Assembly (NCBI RefSeq): GCF_029227915.1
Contig: NC_079888.1
Location: 7,642,501 to 7,706,500, forward strand
Direction of reading: 5' to 3'
DNA from: Hydractinia symbiolongicarpus
Taxonomy: Eukaryota; Cnidaria; Hydrozoa; Anthoathecata; Hydractiniidae
Length of the DNA stretch: 64,000 bases
Part shown: piece after piece, positions 9,207 through 19,074 of the stretch
Numbering within the stretch: position 1 is the first letter of the stretch
Layout of the letters: every line of letters begins with the position of its first letter
The notes under the pieces: model-generated
Database searches by the model: none
Told to the model about the DNA's origin: nothing
What the model saw: the letters and a program-made list of their open reading frames with translations, nothing else
Program-made: the position numbers and the translations under genes

Positions 9207-9287
9207 GACGAGGTGGCCGAGTGGTTAAGGCGATGGACTGCTAATCCATTGGGCTCTGCCCTCGTGGGTTCGAATCCCACTTGGTCG
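9207..9287 (+). tRNA. tRNA-Ser(GCT), 81 nt variant
   Basis: Same as 7963. Confidence 0.75.
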
Positions 9288-9294
9288 CACATTC

Positions 9295-9366
9295 GGTTCT
9301 ATGATGTAATGGTTAGCACTCTGGACTTTGAACCAAGCGATCCGAGTTCAAATCTCGGTAGAACCT
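9295..9366 (+). tRNA. tRNA-Gln(TTG), variant
   Basis: Same as 8051. Confidence 0.7.
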
Positions 9367-9412
9367 GATTTTCTTTTTGGACTCTGATTTAATCATTTGT
9401 TTAAGAAATGCG

Positions 9413-9448
9413 TGAGAAAGGGATGATTTATGAGGAAGGGATGATTTA
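9413..9448. repeat. 18-bp tandem duplication in Gln-Lys spacer
   Basis: TGAGAAAGGGATGATTTA is followed directly by a copy with one change. Confidence 0.9.
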
Positions 9449-9589
9449 TCTAAAATTGACTAAGCCATATTTGAATGCTTCCAAGTCATTTCTTCAAAAT
9501 TTGCCAGGTTTATGGCGGAACTCATGCTTAGAGGAGAATTGGTGATTTCCACGGCGCGTTCGTAATGCAATTAAAAGTTTATCAGAAAA

Positions 9590-9662
9590 CGCCCAACGCG
9601 AGGCTCGAACCCACGACCCTGAGATTAAGAGTCTCATGCTCTACCGACTGAGCTAGCCGCGC
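9590..9662 (-). tRNA. tRNA-Lys(CTT), variant
   Basis: G3-G70 mismatch and T-stem/acceptor changes (AACGCGAGG). Confidence 0.72.
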
Positions 9663-9845
9663 TGATTCGTTATTAGGTTCCGTTACTAAAGCTGTCTTGG
9701 ACTTACACAACAATTGACCACGCCTAAGATTACTTAAAATTGGGCCACTCGCGTAATCCCACTGTTTGGGCTGGTAAACAGTTACGTGAGTCAAAACAGG
9801 TTCAGCAATGTTAGCTTTCCATTAAGTAGACGTGGTACAGAAACA

Positions 9846-9927
9846 GACGAGGTGGCCGAGTGGTTAAGGCGATGGACTGCTAATCCATTGGGCTCTGCCC
9901 GCGTGGGTTCGAATCCCATCTTCGTCG
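9846..9927 (+). tRNA. tRNA-Ser(GCT)
   Basis: Reference sequence. Confidence 0.95.
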
Positions 9928-9934
9928 CACATTC

Positions 9935-10006
9935 GGTTCTATGGTGTAATGGTTAGCACTCTGGACTTTGAATCCAGCGATCCGAGTTCAAGTCTCGGTA
10001 GAACCT
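9935..10006 (+). tRNA. tRNA-Gln(TTG)
   Basis: Reference except one T-loop change (TCAAGTC). Confidence 0.92.
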
Positions 10007-10211
10007 GACGTTCTTTTTGAATTCTTATTTAATCTTTTGTTTAAGAAATGCGTGAGGAAGGGATGATTTATCTAAAATTGACTAAGCCATATTTGAATGC
10101 TTCCAAGTCATTTCTTCAAAATTTGCCAGGTTTATGGCAGAACTCATGCTTAGAGGGGAATTGGTGATTTCCACGGCGCGTTCATAATGCAATTAAAAGT
10201 GCAGCAGAAAA

Positions 10212-10284
10212 CGCCCATTGTGGAGCTCGAATCCACGACCCTGAGATTAAGAGTCTCATGCTCTACCGACTGAGCTAGCCGGGC
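10212..10284 (-). tRNA. tRNA-Lys(CTT), compensated T stem
   Basis: 3,128-bp copy of 7084. Confidence 0.78.
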
Positions 10285-10467
10285 TGATTCGTTATTAGGT
10301 TCCGTTACTAAAGCTGTCTTGGACTTACGCAACAATTGACCGCACCTTAAATTACTTAAAATTGGGGCACTCGCGTAATCCCACTGTTTGGGCTGGTAAA
10401 CAGTTACGTGAGTCAAAACAGGTTCCGCAATGTTAGCTTTCCATAAAGTAGACGTGGTACAGAAACA

Positions 10468-10549
10468 GACGAGGTGGCCGAGTGGTTAAGGCGATGGACT
10501 GCTAATCCATTGGGCTCTGCCCGCGTGGGTTCGAATCCCATCTTCGTCG
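10468..10549 (+). tRNA. tRNA-Ser(GCT)
   Basis: 3,128-bp copy of 7340; reference sequence. Confidence 0.95.
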
Positions 10550-10556
10550 CACATTC

Positions 10557-10628
10557 GGTTCTATGGTGTAATGGTTATCACTCTGGACTTTGAATCCAGC
10601 GATCCATGTTCAACTCTCGGTAGAACCT
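10557..10628 (+). tRNA. tRNA-Gln(TTG), variant
   Basis: 3,128-bp copy of 7429. Confidence 0.7.
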
Positions 10629-10834
10629 GACCTTCCTTTTTAATTCTGATTTAATCTTTTTTTTGAAAAATGCGTGAGGGAAAGGCTGATTTATTCAAAA
10701 TTGACTAAGCCATATTTGAATGCTTTCAAGTCATTTCTTCAAAATTTGCCAGGTTTATGGCAGAACTCATGCTTAGAGGGGAATTGGTGATTTCAACGGC
10801 GCGTTCATAATGCAATTGAAAGTGCAGCAGAAAA

Positions 10835-10907
10835 CGCCCATTGTGGAGCTCGAATCCACGACCCTGAGATTAAGAGTCTCATGCTCTACCGACTGAGCTA
10901 GCCGGGC
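10835..10907 (-). tRNA. tRNA-Lys(CTT), compensated T stem
   Basis: 3,128-bp copy of 7707. Confidence 0.78.
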
Positions 10908-11090
10908 TGATTCGTTATTAGGTTCCGTTACTAAAGCTGTCTTGGACTTTCGCAACAATTGACCACACCTTAAATTACTTAAAATTGGGGCACTCGCGTA
11001 ATCCCACTGTTTGGGCTGGTAAAAGGTTACGTGAGTCGAAACAGGTTCAGCAATGTTAGCTTTCCATAACGTAGACGTGGTACAGAAACA

Positions 11091-11171
11091 GACGAGGTGG
11101 CCGAGTGGTTAAGGCGATGGACTGCTAATCCATTGGGCTCTGCCCTCGTGGGTTCGAATCCCACTTGGTCG
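11091..11171 (+). tRNA. tRNA-Ser(GCT), 81 nt variant
   Basis: 3,128-bp copy of 7963. Confidence 0.75.
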
Positions 11172-11178
11172 CACATTC

Positions 11179-11250
11179 GGTTCTATGATGTAATGGTTAG
11201 CACTCTGGACTTTGAACCAAGCGATCCGAGTTCAAATCTCGGTAGAACCT
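11179..11250 (+). tRNA. tRNA-Gln(TTG), variant
   Basis: 3,128-bp copy of 8051. Confidence 0.7.
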
Positions 11251-11455
11251 GATTTTCTTTTTGAACTCTGATTTAATCATTTGTTTAAGAAATGCGTGAG
11301 AAAGGGATGATTTATCTAAAATTGACTAAGCCATATTTGAATGCTTCCAAGTCATTTCTTCAAAATTTGCCAGGTTTATGGCAGAACTCATGCTTAGAGG
11401 GGAATTGGTGATTTCCACGGCGCGTTCATAATGCAATTAAAAGTGCTTCAGAAAA

Positions 11456-11528
11456 CGCCCATTGTGGAGCTCGAATCCACGACCCTGAGATTAAGAGTCT
11501 CATGCTCTACCGACTGAGCTAGCCGGGC
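11456..11528 (-). tRNA. tRNA-Lys(CTT), compensated T stem
   Basis: 3,128-bp copy of 8328. Confidence 0.78.
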
Positions 11529-11711
11529 TGATTCGTTATTAGGTTCCGTTACTAAAGCTGTCTTGGACTTACGCAACAATTGACCGCACCTTAAATTACT
11601 TAAAATTTGGGCACTCGCGTAATCCCACTGTTTGGGCTGGTAAACAGTTACGTGAGTCAAAACAGGTTCCGCAATGTTAGCTTTCCATAAAGTAGACGTG
11701 GTACAGAAACA

Positions 11712-11793
11712 GACGAGGTGGCCGAGTGGTTAAGGTGATGGACTGCTAATCCATTGGGCTCTGCCCGCGTGGGTTCGAATCCCATCTTCGTCG
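11712..11793 (+). tRNA. tRNA-Ser(GCT)
   Basis: Copy of 8584 with one private C-to-T (AAGGTGATGG). Confidence 0.9.
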
Positions 11794-11800
11794 CACATTC

Positions 11801-11872
11801 GGTTCTATGGTGTAATGGTTATCACTCTGGACTTTGAATCCAGCGATCCATGTTCAACTCTCGGTAGAACCT
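11801..11872 (+). tRNA. tRNA-Gln(TTG), variant
   Basis: 3,128-bp copy of 8673. Confidence 0.7.
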
Positions 11873-12078
11873 GACCTTCCTTTTTAATTCTGATTTAATC
11901 TTTTTTTTGAAAAATGCGTGAGGGAAAGGCTGATTTATTCAAAATTGACTAAGCCATATTTGAATGCTTTCAAGTCATTTCTTCAAAATTTGCCAGGTTT
12001 ATGGCAGAACTCATGCTTAGAGGGGAATTGGTGATTTCAACGGCGCGTTCATAATGCAATTGAAAGTGCAGCAGAAAA

Positions 12079-12151
12079 CGCCCATTGTGGAGCTCGAATC
12101 CACGACCCTGAGATTAAGAGTCTCATGCTCTACCGACTGAGCTAGCCGGGC
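12079..12151 (-). tRNA. tRNA-Lys(CTT), compensated T stem
   Basis: 3,128-bp copy of 8951. Confidence 0.78.
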
Positions 12152-12334
12152 TGATTCGTTATTAGGTTCCGTTACTAAAGCTGTCTTGGACTTTCGCAAC
12201 AATTGACCACACCTTAAATTACTTAAAATTGGGGCACTCGCGTAATCCCACTGTTTGGGCTGGTAAAAGGTTACGTGAGTCGAAACAGGTTCAGCAATGT
12301 TAGCTTTCCATAACGTAGACGTGGTACAGAAACA

Positions 12335-12415
12335 GACGAGGTGGCCGAGTGGTTAAGGCGATGGACTGCTAATCCATTGGGCTCTGCCCTCGTGGGTTCG
12401 AATCCCACTTGGTCG
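12335..12415 (+). tRNA. tRNA-Ser(GCT), 81 nt variant
   Basis: 3,128-bp copy of 9207. Confidence 0.75.
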
Positions 12416-12422
12416 CACATTC

Positions 12423-12494
12423 GGTTCTATGATGTAATGGTTAGCACTCTGGACTTTGAACCAAGCGATCCGAGTTCAAATCTCGGTAGAACCT
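12423..12494 (+). tRNA. tRNA-Gln(TTG), variant
   Basis: 3,128-bp copy of 9295. Confidence 0.7.
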
Positions 12495-12540
12495 GATTTT
12501 CTTTTTGGACTCTGATTTAATCATTTGTTTAAGAAATGCG

Positions 12541-12576
12541 TGAGAAAGGGATGATTTATGAGGAAGGGATGATTTA
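12541..12576. repeat. 18-bp tandem duplication
   Basis: This is the copy of 9413-9448 in the second 3,128-bp block. Confidence 0.9.
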
Positions 12577-12717
12577 TCTAAAATTGACTAAGCCATATTT
12601 GAATGCTTCCAAGTCATTTCTTCAAAATTTGCCAGGTTTATGGCGGAACTCATGCTTAGAGGAGAATTGGTGATTTCCACGGCGCGTTCGTAATGCAATT
12701 AAAAGTTTATCAGAAAA

Positions 12718-12790
12718 CGCCCAACGCGAGGCTCGAACCCACGACCCTGAGATTAAGAGTCTCATGCTCTACCGACTGAGCTAGCCGCGC
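12718..12790 (-). tRNA. tRNA-Lys(CTT), variant
   Basis: 3,128-bp copy of 9590. Confidence 0.72.
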
Positions 12791-12973
12791 TGATTCGTTA
12801 TTAGGTTCCGTTACTAAAGCTGTCTTGGACTTACACAACAATTGACCACGCCTAAGATTACTTAAAATTGGGCCACTCGCGTAATCCCACTGTTTGGGCT
12901 GGTAAACAGTTACGTGAGTCAAAACAGGTTCAGCAATGTTAGCTTTCCATTAAGTAGACGTGGTACAGAAACA

Positions 12974-13055
12974 GACGAGGTGGCCGAGTGGTTAAGGCGA
13001 TGGACTGCTAATCCATTGGGCTCTGCCCGCGTGGGTTCGAATCCCATCTTCGTCG
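12974..13055 (+). tRNA. tRNA-Ser(GCT)
   Basis: 3,128-bp copy of 9846; reference sequence. Confidence 0.95.
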
Positions 13056-13062
13056 CACATTC

Positions 13063-13134
13063 GGTTCTATGGTGTAATGGTTAGCACTCTGGACTTTGAA
13101 TCCAGCGATCCGAGTTCAAGTCTCGGTAGAACCT
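13063..13134 (+). tRNA. tRNA-Gln(TTG)
   Basis: 3,128-bp copy of 9935. Confidence 0.92.
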
Positions 13135-13339
13135 GACGTTCTTTTTGAATTCTTATTTAATCTTTTGTTTAAAAAATACGTGAGGAAAGGCTAATTTAGT
13201 TAAAATTGACTAAGCCATATTTGAATGCTTTCAAGTCATTTCTTCAACATTTGCCAGGTTTATGGCAGAACTCATGCTTAGAGGAGAATTGGTGATTTCC
13301 ACGGCGCGTTCGTAATGCAATTAAAAGTTTATCAGAAAA

Positions 13340-13412
13340 CGCCCATTGTGGAGCTCGAGTCCACGACCCTGAGATTAAGAGTCTCATGCTCTATCGACTG
13401 AGCTAGCCGGGC
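13340..13412 (-). tRNA. tRNA-Lys(CTT), compensated T stem
   Basis: Class of 7084 with T54C in the T loop and a D-loop change (CTATCGAC). Confidence 0.7.
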
Positions 13413-13595
13413 TGATTCGTTATTAAGTTACGCCATTAAAGCCGTCTTGGACTTACACAACAATTGACCACACCTAAGGTTACTTATAATTGGGCGACTC
13501 GCGTAATCCTACTGGTTGGGCTGGTAAAAGGTTACGTGAGTCGAAACAGGTTCAGAAATGTTAGCTTTCCATAAAGTAGACGTGGTACAGAAACA

Positions 13596-13676
13596 GACGA
13601 GGTGGCCGAGTGGTTAAGGCGATGGACTGCTAATCCATTGGGCTCTGCCCTCGTGGGTTCGAATCCCACTTGGTCG
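13596..13676 (+). tRNA. tRNA-Ser(GCT), 81 nt variant
   Basis: Same as 7963. Confidence 0.75.
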
Positions 13677-13683
13677 CACATTC

Positions 13684-13755
13684 GGTTCTATGATGTAATG
13701 GTTAGCACTCTGGACTTTGAACCCAGCGATCCGAGTTCAAATCTCGGTAGAACCT
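13684..13755 (+). tRNA. tRNA-Gln(TTG), variant
   Basis: G10A and A31-C39 mismatch. Confidence 0.78.
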
Positions 13756-13801
13756 GATTTTCTTTTTGAACTGTGATTTAATCATTTGTTTAAGAAATGC
13801 G

Positions 13802-13837
13802 TGAGAAAGGGATGATTTATGAGGAAGGGATGATTTA
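13802..13837. repeat. 18-bp tandem duplication
   Basis: Same duplication as at 9413, outside the 3,128-bp blocks. Confidence 0.9.
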
Positions 13838-13978
13838 TCTAAAATTGACTAAGCCATATTTGAATGCTTCCAAGTCATTTCTTCAAAATTTGCCAGGTTT
13901 ATGGCAGAACTCATGCTTAGAGGAGAATTGGTGATTTCCACGGCGCGTTCGTAATGCAATTAAAAGTTTAACAGAAAA

Positions 13979-14051
13979 CGCCCAACGTGGGGCTCGAACC
14001 CACGACCCTGAGATTAAGAGTCTCATGCTCTACCGACTGAGCTAGCCGCGC
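13979..14051 (-). tRNA. tRNA-Lys(CTT)
   Basis: G3-G70 mismatch; otherwise reference. Confidence 0.82.
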
Positions 14052-14234
14052 TGATTCGTTATTAGGTTCCGTTACTAAAGCTGTCTTGGACTTACACAAC
14101 AATTGAACACGCCTAAGATTACTTAAAATTGGGGCACTCGCGTAATTCCACTGTTTGGGCTTGTAAAAGGTTACGTGAGTCGAAACAGGTTCAGCAATGT
14201 TAGCTTTCCATAACGTAGACGTGGTACGGAAACA

Positions 14235-14316
14235 GACGAGGTGGCCGAGTGGTTAAGGCGATGGACTGCTAAACAATTGGGCTCTGCCCGCGTGGGTTCG
14301 AATCCCATCTTCGTCG
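14235..14316 (+). tRNA. tRNA-Ser(GCT), damaged anticodon stem
   Basis: The 3' half of the anticodon stem reads ACAAT and pairs poorly; the GCT anticodon itself remains. Confidence 0.65.
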
Positions 14317-14323
14317 TACATTC

Positions 14324-14395
14324 GGTTCTATGGTGTAATGGTTAGCAATCTGGACTTTGAATCCAGCGATCCGAGTTCAAATCTCGGTAGAACCT
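14324..14395 (+). tRNA. tRNA-Gln(TTG)
   Basis: Reference except a D-stem change (GCAATC). Confidence 0.88.
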
Positions 14396-14600
14396 GACGT
14401 TCTTTTTGAATTCTTATTTAATCTTTTGTTTAAAAAATACGTGAGGAAAGGCTAATTTAGTTAAAATTGACTAAGCCATATTTGAATGCTTTCAAGTCAT
14501 TTCTTCAACATTTGCCAGGTTTATGGCAGAACTCATGCTTAGAGGAGAATTGGTGATTTCCACGGCGCGTTCGTAATGCAATTAATAGTTTATTAGAAAA

Positions 14601-14673
14601 CGCCCCTTGTGGAGCTCGAGTCCACGACCCTGAGATTAAGAGTCTCATGCTCTACCGACTGAGCTAGCCGGGC
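14601..14673 (-). tRNA. tRNA-Lys(CTT), variant
   Basis: Class of 7084 with CTTG instead of ATTG and T54C. Confidence 0.7.
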
Positions 14674-14863
14674 TGATTCGTTATTAGGTTCCGCCATTAA
14701 AGCCGTCTTGGACTTACACAACAATTGACCACACCTAAGGTTACTTAAAATTGGGCGACTCGCGTAATCCTACTGGTTGGGCTGGTAAAAGGTTACGTGA
14801 GTCGAAACAGGTTCAGAAATGTTAGCTTTCCATAAAGTAGACGTGGTACAGAAACAGACGAGG

Positions 14864-14874
14864 TGGCCGAGTGG
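14864..14874 (+). promoter_or_regulatory. Ser internal A box
   Basis: TGGCCGAGTGG matches the Pol III A-box consensus TRGYNNARNGG and covers the D arm. Confidence 0.85.
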
Positions 14875-14916
14875 TTAAGGCGATGGACTGCTAATCCATT
14901 GGGCTCTGCCCGCGTG

Positions 14917-14927
14917 GGTTCGAATCC
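14917..14927 (+). promoter_or_regulatory. Ser internal B box
   Basis: GGTTCGAATCC is a perfect B-box consensus in the T arm. Confidence 0.9.
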
Positions 14928-14945
14928 CATCTTCGTCGCACATTC

Positions 14946-15017
14946 GGTTCTATGGTGTAATGGTTAGCACTCTGGACTTTGAATCCAGCGATCCGAGTTC
15001 AACTCTCGGTAGAACCT
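14946..15017 (+). tRNA. tRNA-Gln(TTG)
   Basis: Reference except A59C in the T loop. Confidence 0.93.
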
Positions 15018-15223
15018 GACCTTCCTTTTTAATTCTGATTTAATCTTTTTTTTGAAAAATACGTGAGGGAAAGGCTGCTTTATTCAAAATTGACTAAGCC
15101 ATATTTGAATGCTTTCAAGTCATTTCTTCAAAATTTGCCAGGTTTATGGCAGAACTCATGCTTAGAGGGGAATTGGTGATTTCCACGGCGCGTTCGTAAT
15201 GCAATTAAAAGTGTATCAGAAAA

Positions 15224-15296
15224 CGCCCAACGTGGGGCTCGAACCCACGACCCTGAGATTAAGAGTTTCATGCTCTACCGACTGAGCTAGCCGGGC
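15224..15296 (-). tRNA. tRNA-Lys(CTT)
   Basis: Anticodon stem TGAAA leaves one A-C mismatch. Confidence 0.85.
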
Positions 15297-15479
15297 TGAT
15301 TCGTTATTAGGTTCCGTTACTAAAGCTGTCTTGGACTTACGCAACAATTGACCACACCTTAAATTACTTAAAATTGGGGCACTCGCGTAATCCCACTGTT
15401 TAGGCTGGTAAAAGGTTACGTGAGTCGAAACAGGTTCAGCAATGTTAGCTTTCCATAACGTAGACGTGGTATAGAAACA

Positions 15480-15550
15480 GACGAGGTGGCCGAGTGGTTA
15501 AGGCGATCCATTGGGCTCTGCCCGCGTGGGTTCGAATCCCATCTTCGTCG
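15480..15550 (+). pseudogene. tRNA-Ser without anticodon arm
   Basis: It is 71 nt: 11 bases holding the 5' anticodon stem and the GCT anticodon are missing between GCGAT and CCATTGGG. Acceptor, variable and T arms and both Pol III boxes are intact, so a transcript is possible but cannot decode. Confidence 0.9.
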
Positions 15551-15557
15551 CACATTC

Positions 15558-15629
15558 GGTTCTATGGTGTAATGGTTAGCACTCTGGACTTTGAATCCAG
15601 CGATCCGAGTTCAAATCTTGGTAGAACCT
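15558..15629 (+). tRNA. tRNA-Gln(TTG)
   Basis: Reference with a G-U pair in the T stem (C63T). Confidence 0.93.
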
Positions 15630-15834
15630 GACCTTCTTTTTGAATTCTTATTTAATCTTTTGTTTAAAAAATACGTGAGGAAAGGCTAATTTAGTTAAAA
15701 TTGACTAAGCCATATTTGAATGCTTTCAAGTCATTTCTTCAACATTTGCCAGGTTTATGGCAGAACTCATGCTTAGAGGAGAATTGGTGATTTCCACTGC
15801 GCGTTCGTTATGCAATTAAAAGTTTATCAGAAAA

Positions 15835-15907
15835 CGCCCAACGTGGGGCTCGAACCCACGACCCTGAGATTAAGAGTCTCATGCTCTACCGACTGAGCTA
15901 GCCGGGC
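15835..15907 (-). tRNA. tRNA-Lys(CTT)
   Basis: Reference sequence. Confidence 0.95.
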
Positions 15908-16154
15908 TGATTCTTTATTATGTTCCGCCACTAAAGCCGTCTTGGACTTACACAACAATTGACCACGGCTATGATTCGTTATTAGGTTCCGCCATTAAAG
16001 CCGTCTTGGACTTACACAACAATTGACCACACCTAAGGTTACTTAAAATTGGGCGACTCGCGTAATCCTACTGTTTGGGCTGGTAAAAGGTTACGTGAGT
16101 CGAAACAGGTTCAGAAATGTTAGCTTTCCATAAAGTAGACGTGGTACAGAAACA

Positions 16155-16235
16155 GACGAGGTGGCCGAGTGGTTAAGGCGATGGAGTGCTAATCCATTGG
16201 GCTCTGCCCTCGTGGGTTCGAATCCCACTTGGTCG
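16155..16235 (+). tRNA. tRNA-Ser(GCT), 81 nt variant
   Basis: Like 7963, with C32G in the anticodon loop. Confidence 0.7.
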
Positions 16236-16242
16236 CACATTC

Positions 16243-16314
16243 GGTTCTATGATGTAATGGTTAGCACTCTGGACTTTGAACCCAGCGATCCGAGTTCAAA
16301 TCTCGGTAGAACCT
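16243..16314 (+). tRNA. tRNA-Gln(TTG), variant
   Basis: G10A and A31-C39 mismatch. Confidence 0.78.
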
Positions 16315-16360
16315 GATTTTCTTTTTGAACTCTGATTTAATCATTTGTTTAAGAAATGCG

Positions 16361-16396
16361 TGAGGAAGGGATGATTTATGAGGAAGGGATGATTTA
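16361..16396. repeat. 18-bp tandem duplication
   Basis: Here the two 18-bp copies are identical. Confidence 0.9.
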
Positions 16397-16537
16397 TCTA
16401 AAATTGACTAAGCCATATTTAAATGCTTCCAAGTCATTTCTTCAAAATTTGCCAGGTTTATGGCAGAACTCATGCTTAGAGGAGAATTGGTGATTTCCAC
16501 GGCGCGTTCGTAATGCAATTAAAAGTTTATTAGAAAA

Positions 16538-16610
16538 CGCCCAACGTGGGGCTCGAACCCACGACCCTGAGATTAAGAGTCTCATGCTCTACCGACTGAG
16601 CTAGCCGGGC
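16538..16610 (-). tRNA. tRNA-Lys(CTT)
   Basis: Reference sequence. Confidence 0.95.
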
Positions 16611-16793
16611 TGATTCGTAATTAGGTTCCGCCATTAAAGCCGTCTTGGACTTACACAACAATTGACCACGCCTAAGATTACTTAAAATTGGGCCACTCGC
16701 GTAATCCTACTGTTTGGGCTGGTAAACAGTTACGTGAGTCAAAACAGGTTCAGAAATGTTAGCTTTCCATAAAGTAGACGTGGTACAGAAACA

Positions 16794-16875
16794 GACGAGG
16801 TGGCCGAGTGGTTAAGGCGATGGACTGCTAATCCATTGGGCTCTGCCCGCGTGGGTTCGAATCCCATCTTTGTCG
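16794..16875 (+). tRNA. tRNA-Ser(GCT)
   Basis: Reference with a G4-U69 wobble. Confidence 0.93.
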
Positions 16876-16882
16876 CACATTC

Positions 16883-16954
16883 GGTTCTATGGTGTAATGG
16901 TTAGCACTCTGGACTTTGAATCCAGCGATCCGAGTTCAACTCTCGGTAGAACCT
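16883..16954 (+). tRNA. tRNA-Gln(TTG)
   Basis: A59C only. Confidence 0.93.
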
Positions 16955-17160
16955 GACCTTCCTTTTTAATTCTGATTTAATCTTTTTTTTGAAAAATACG
17001 TGAGGGAAAGGCTGCTTTATTCAAAATTGACTAAGCCATATTTGAATGCTTTCAAGTCATTTCTTCAAAATTTGCCAGGTTTATGGCAGAACTCATGCTT
17101 AGAGGGGAATTGGTGATTTCCACGGCGCGTTCGTAATGCAATTAAAAGTGTATCAGAAAA

Positions 17161-17233
17161 CGCCCAACGTGGGGCTCGAACCCACGACCCTGAGATTAAG
17201 AGTTTCATGCTCTACCGACTGAGCTGGCCGGGC
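17161..17233 (-). tRNA. tRNA-Lys(CTT), variant
   Basis: A-C mismatch in the anticodon stem and loss of conserved T8 (T8C). Confidence 0.75.
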
Positions 17234-17416
17234 TGATTCGTTATTAGGTTCCGTTACTAAAGCTGTCTTGGACTTACGCAACAATTGACCACACCTTAAA
17301 TTACTTAAAATTGGGGCACTCGCGTAATCCCACTGTTTGGGCTGGTAAAAGGTTACGTGAGTCGAAACAGGTTCAGCAATGTTAGCTTTCCATAACGTAG
17401 ACGTGGTACAGAAACA

Positions 17417-17487
17417 GACGAGGTGGCCGAGTGGTTAAGGCGATCCATTGGGCTCTGCCCGCGTGGGTTCGAATCCCATCTTCGTCG
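17417..17487 (+). pseudogene. tRNA-Ser without anticodon arm
   Basis: 1,937-bp copy of 15480 with the same 11-nt deletion. Confidence 0.9.
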
Positions 17488-17494
17488 CACATTC

Positions 17495-17566
17495 GGTTCT
17501 ATGGTGTAATGGTTAGCACTCTGGACTTTGAATCCAGCGATCCGAGTTCAAATCTCGGTAGAACCT
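17495..17566 (+). tRNA. tRNA-Gln(TTG)
   Basis: Reference sequence. Confidence 0.95.
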
Positions 17567-17771
17567 GACCTTCTTTTTGAATTCTTATTTAATCTTTTGT
17601 TTAAAAAATACGTGAGGAAAGGCTAATTTAGTTAAAATTGACTAAGCCATATTTGAATGCTTTCAAGTCATTTCTTCAACATTTGCCAGGTTTATGGCAG
17701 AACTCATGCTTAGAGGAGAATTGGTGATTTCCACTGCGCGTTCGTTATGCAATTAAAAGTTTATCAGAAAA

Positions 17772-17844
17772 CGCCCAACGTGGGGCTCGAACCCACGACC
17801 CTGAGATTAAAAGTCTCATGCTCTACCGACTGAGCTAGCCGGGC
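17772..17844 (-). tRNA. tRNA-Lys(TTT)
   Basis: Reference Lys-CTT body with C34T, giving anticodon TTT for AAA. The change creates a T4 run in the anticodon loop, as natural Lys-UUU genes also have. Confidence 0.9.
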
Positions 17845-18091
17845 TGATTCTTTATTATGTTCCGCCACTAAAGCCGTCTTGGACTTACACAACAATTGAC
17901 CACGGCTATGATTCGTTATTAGGTTCCGCCATTAAAGCCGTCTTGGACTTACACAACAATTGACCACACCTAAGGTTACTTAAAATTGGGCGACTCGCGT
18001 AATCCTACTGGTTGGGCTGGTAAAAGGTTACGTGAGTCGAAACAGGTTCAGAAATGTTAGCTTTCCATAAAGTAGACGTGGTACAGAAACA

Positions 18092-18172
18092 GACGAGGTG
18101 GCCGAGTGGTTAAGGCGATGGAGTGCTAATCCATTGGGCTCTGCCCTCGTGGGTTCGAATCCCACTTGGTCG
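18092..18172 (+). tRNA. tRNA-Ser(GCT), 81 nt variant
   Basis: Copy of 16155. Confidence 0.7.
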
Positions 18173-18179
18173 CACATTC

Positions 18180-18251
18180 GGTTCTATGATGTAATGGTTA
18201 GCACTCTGGACTTTGAACCCAGCGATCCGAGTTCAAATCTCGGTAGAACCT
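18180..18251 (+). tRNA. tRNA-Gln(TTG), variant
   Basis: G10A and A31-C39 mismatch. Confidence 0.78.
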
Positions 18252-18297
18252 GATTTTCTTTTTGAACTCTGATTTAATCATTTGTTTAAGAAATGCG

Positions 18298-18333
18298 TGA
18301 GGAAGGGATGATTTATGAGGAAGGGATGATTTA
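18298..18333. repeat. 18-bp tandem duplication
   Basis: Copy of 16361 in the next 1,937-bp block. Confidence 0.9.
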
Positions 18334-18474
18334 TCTAAAATTGACTAAGCCATATTTAAATGCTTCCAAGTCATTTCTTCAAAATTTGCCAGGTTTATGG
18401 CAGAACTCATGCTTAGAGGAGAATTGGTGATTTCCATGGCGCGTTCGTAATGCAATTAAAAGTTTATTAGAAAA

Positions 18475-18547
18475 CGCCCAACGTGGGGCTCGAACCCACG
18501 ACCCTGAGATTAAGAGTCTCATGCTCTACCGACTGAGCTAGCCGGGC
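18475..18547 (-). tRNA. tRNA-Lys(CTT)
   Basis: Reference sequence. Confidence 0.95.
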
Positions 18548-18730
18548 TGATTCGTTATTAGGTTCCGCCATTAAAGCCGTCTTGGACTTACACAACAATT
18601 GACCACGCCTAAGATTACTTAAAATTGGGCCACTCGCGTAATCCTACTGTTTGGGCTGGTAAACAGTTACGTGAGTCAAAACAGGTTCAGAAATGTTAGC
18701 TTTCCATAAAGTAGACGTGGTACAGAAACA

Positions 18731-18812
18731 GACGAGGTGGCCGAGTGGTTAAGGCGATGGACTGCTAATCCATTGGGCTCTGCCCGCGTGGGTTCGAATC
18801 CCATCTTCGTCG
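18731..18812 (+). tRNA. tRNA-Ser(GCT)
   Basis: Reference sequence. Confidence 0.95.
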
Positions 18813-18819
18813 CACATTC

Positions 18820-18891
18820 GGTTCTATGGTGTAATGGTTAGCACTCTGGACTTTGAATCCAGCGATCCGAGTTCAACTCTCGGTAGAACCT
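18820..18891 (+). tRNA. tRNA-Gln(TTG)
   Basis: A59C only. Confidence 0.93.
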
Positions 18892-19074
18892 GACCTTCCT
18901 TTTTAATTCTGATTTAATCTTTTTTTTGAAAAATACGTGAGGGAAAGGCTGCTTTATTCAAAATTGACTAAGCCATATTTGAATGCTTTCAAGTCATTTC
19001 TTCAAAATTTGCCAGGTTTATGGCAGAACTCATGCTTAGAGGGGACGTAATGCAATTAAAAGTGTATCAGAAAA

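Larger units (their letters stand above)
6911..13166. repeat. 3,128-bp higher-order repeat, two copies
   Basis: Copy A (6911-10038) and copy B (10039-13166) each hold five units and are almost identical. I saw only isolated differences, such as AAGACATTT versus AAGTCATTT near 8221 and a C-to-T change in the Ser at 11712. Both copies break at the same GTTTAAGAAATG site in the Gln-Lys spacer. Confidence 0.9.
14857..14938 (+). tRNA. tRNA-Ser(GCT), reference copy
   Basis: This 82-nt type II tRNA decodes AGC and AGT as serine. The acceptor GACGAGG/CTTCGTC pairs with one G-U, the D arm holds the conserved GG, the anticodon stem ATGGA/TCCAT encloses CTGCTAA with anticodon GCT, the long variable arm forms GGGC/GCCC, and the T stem GTGGG/CCCAT encloses TTCGAAT; discriminator G. 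Seryl-tRNA synthetase recognises the long variable arm and discriminator rather than the anticodon, which matters for the GTT copies. The gene is almost the animal Ser-GCU sequence. Gln follows after 7 nt with no T-run, so both are probably one precursor. Identity is certain; expression is inferred. Confidence 0.97.
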
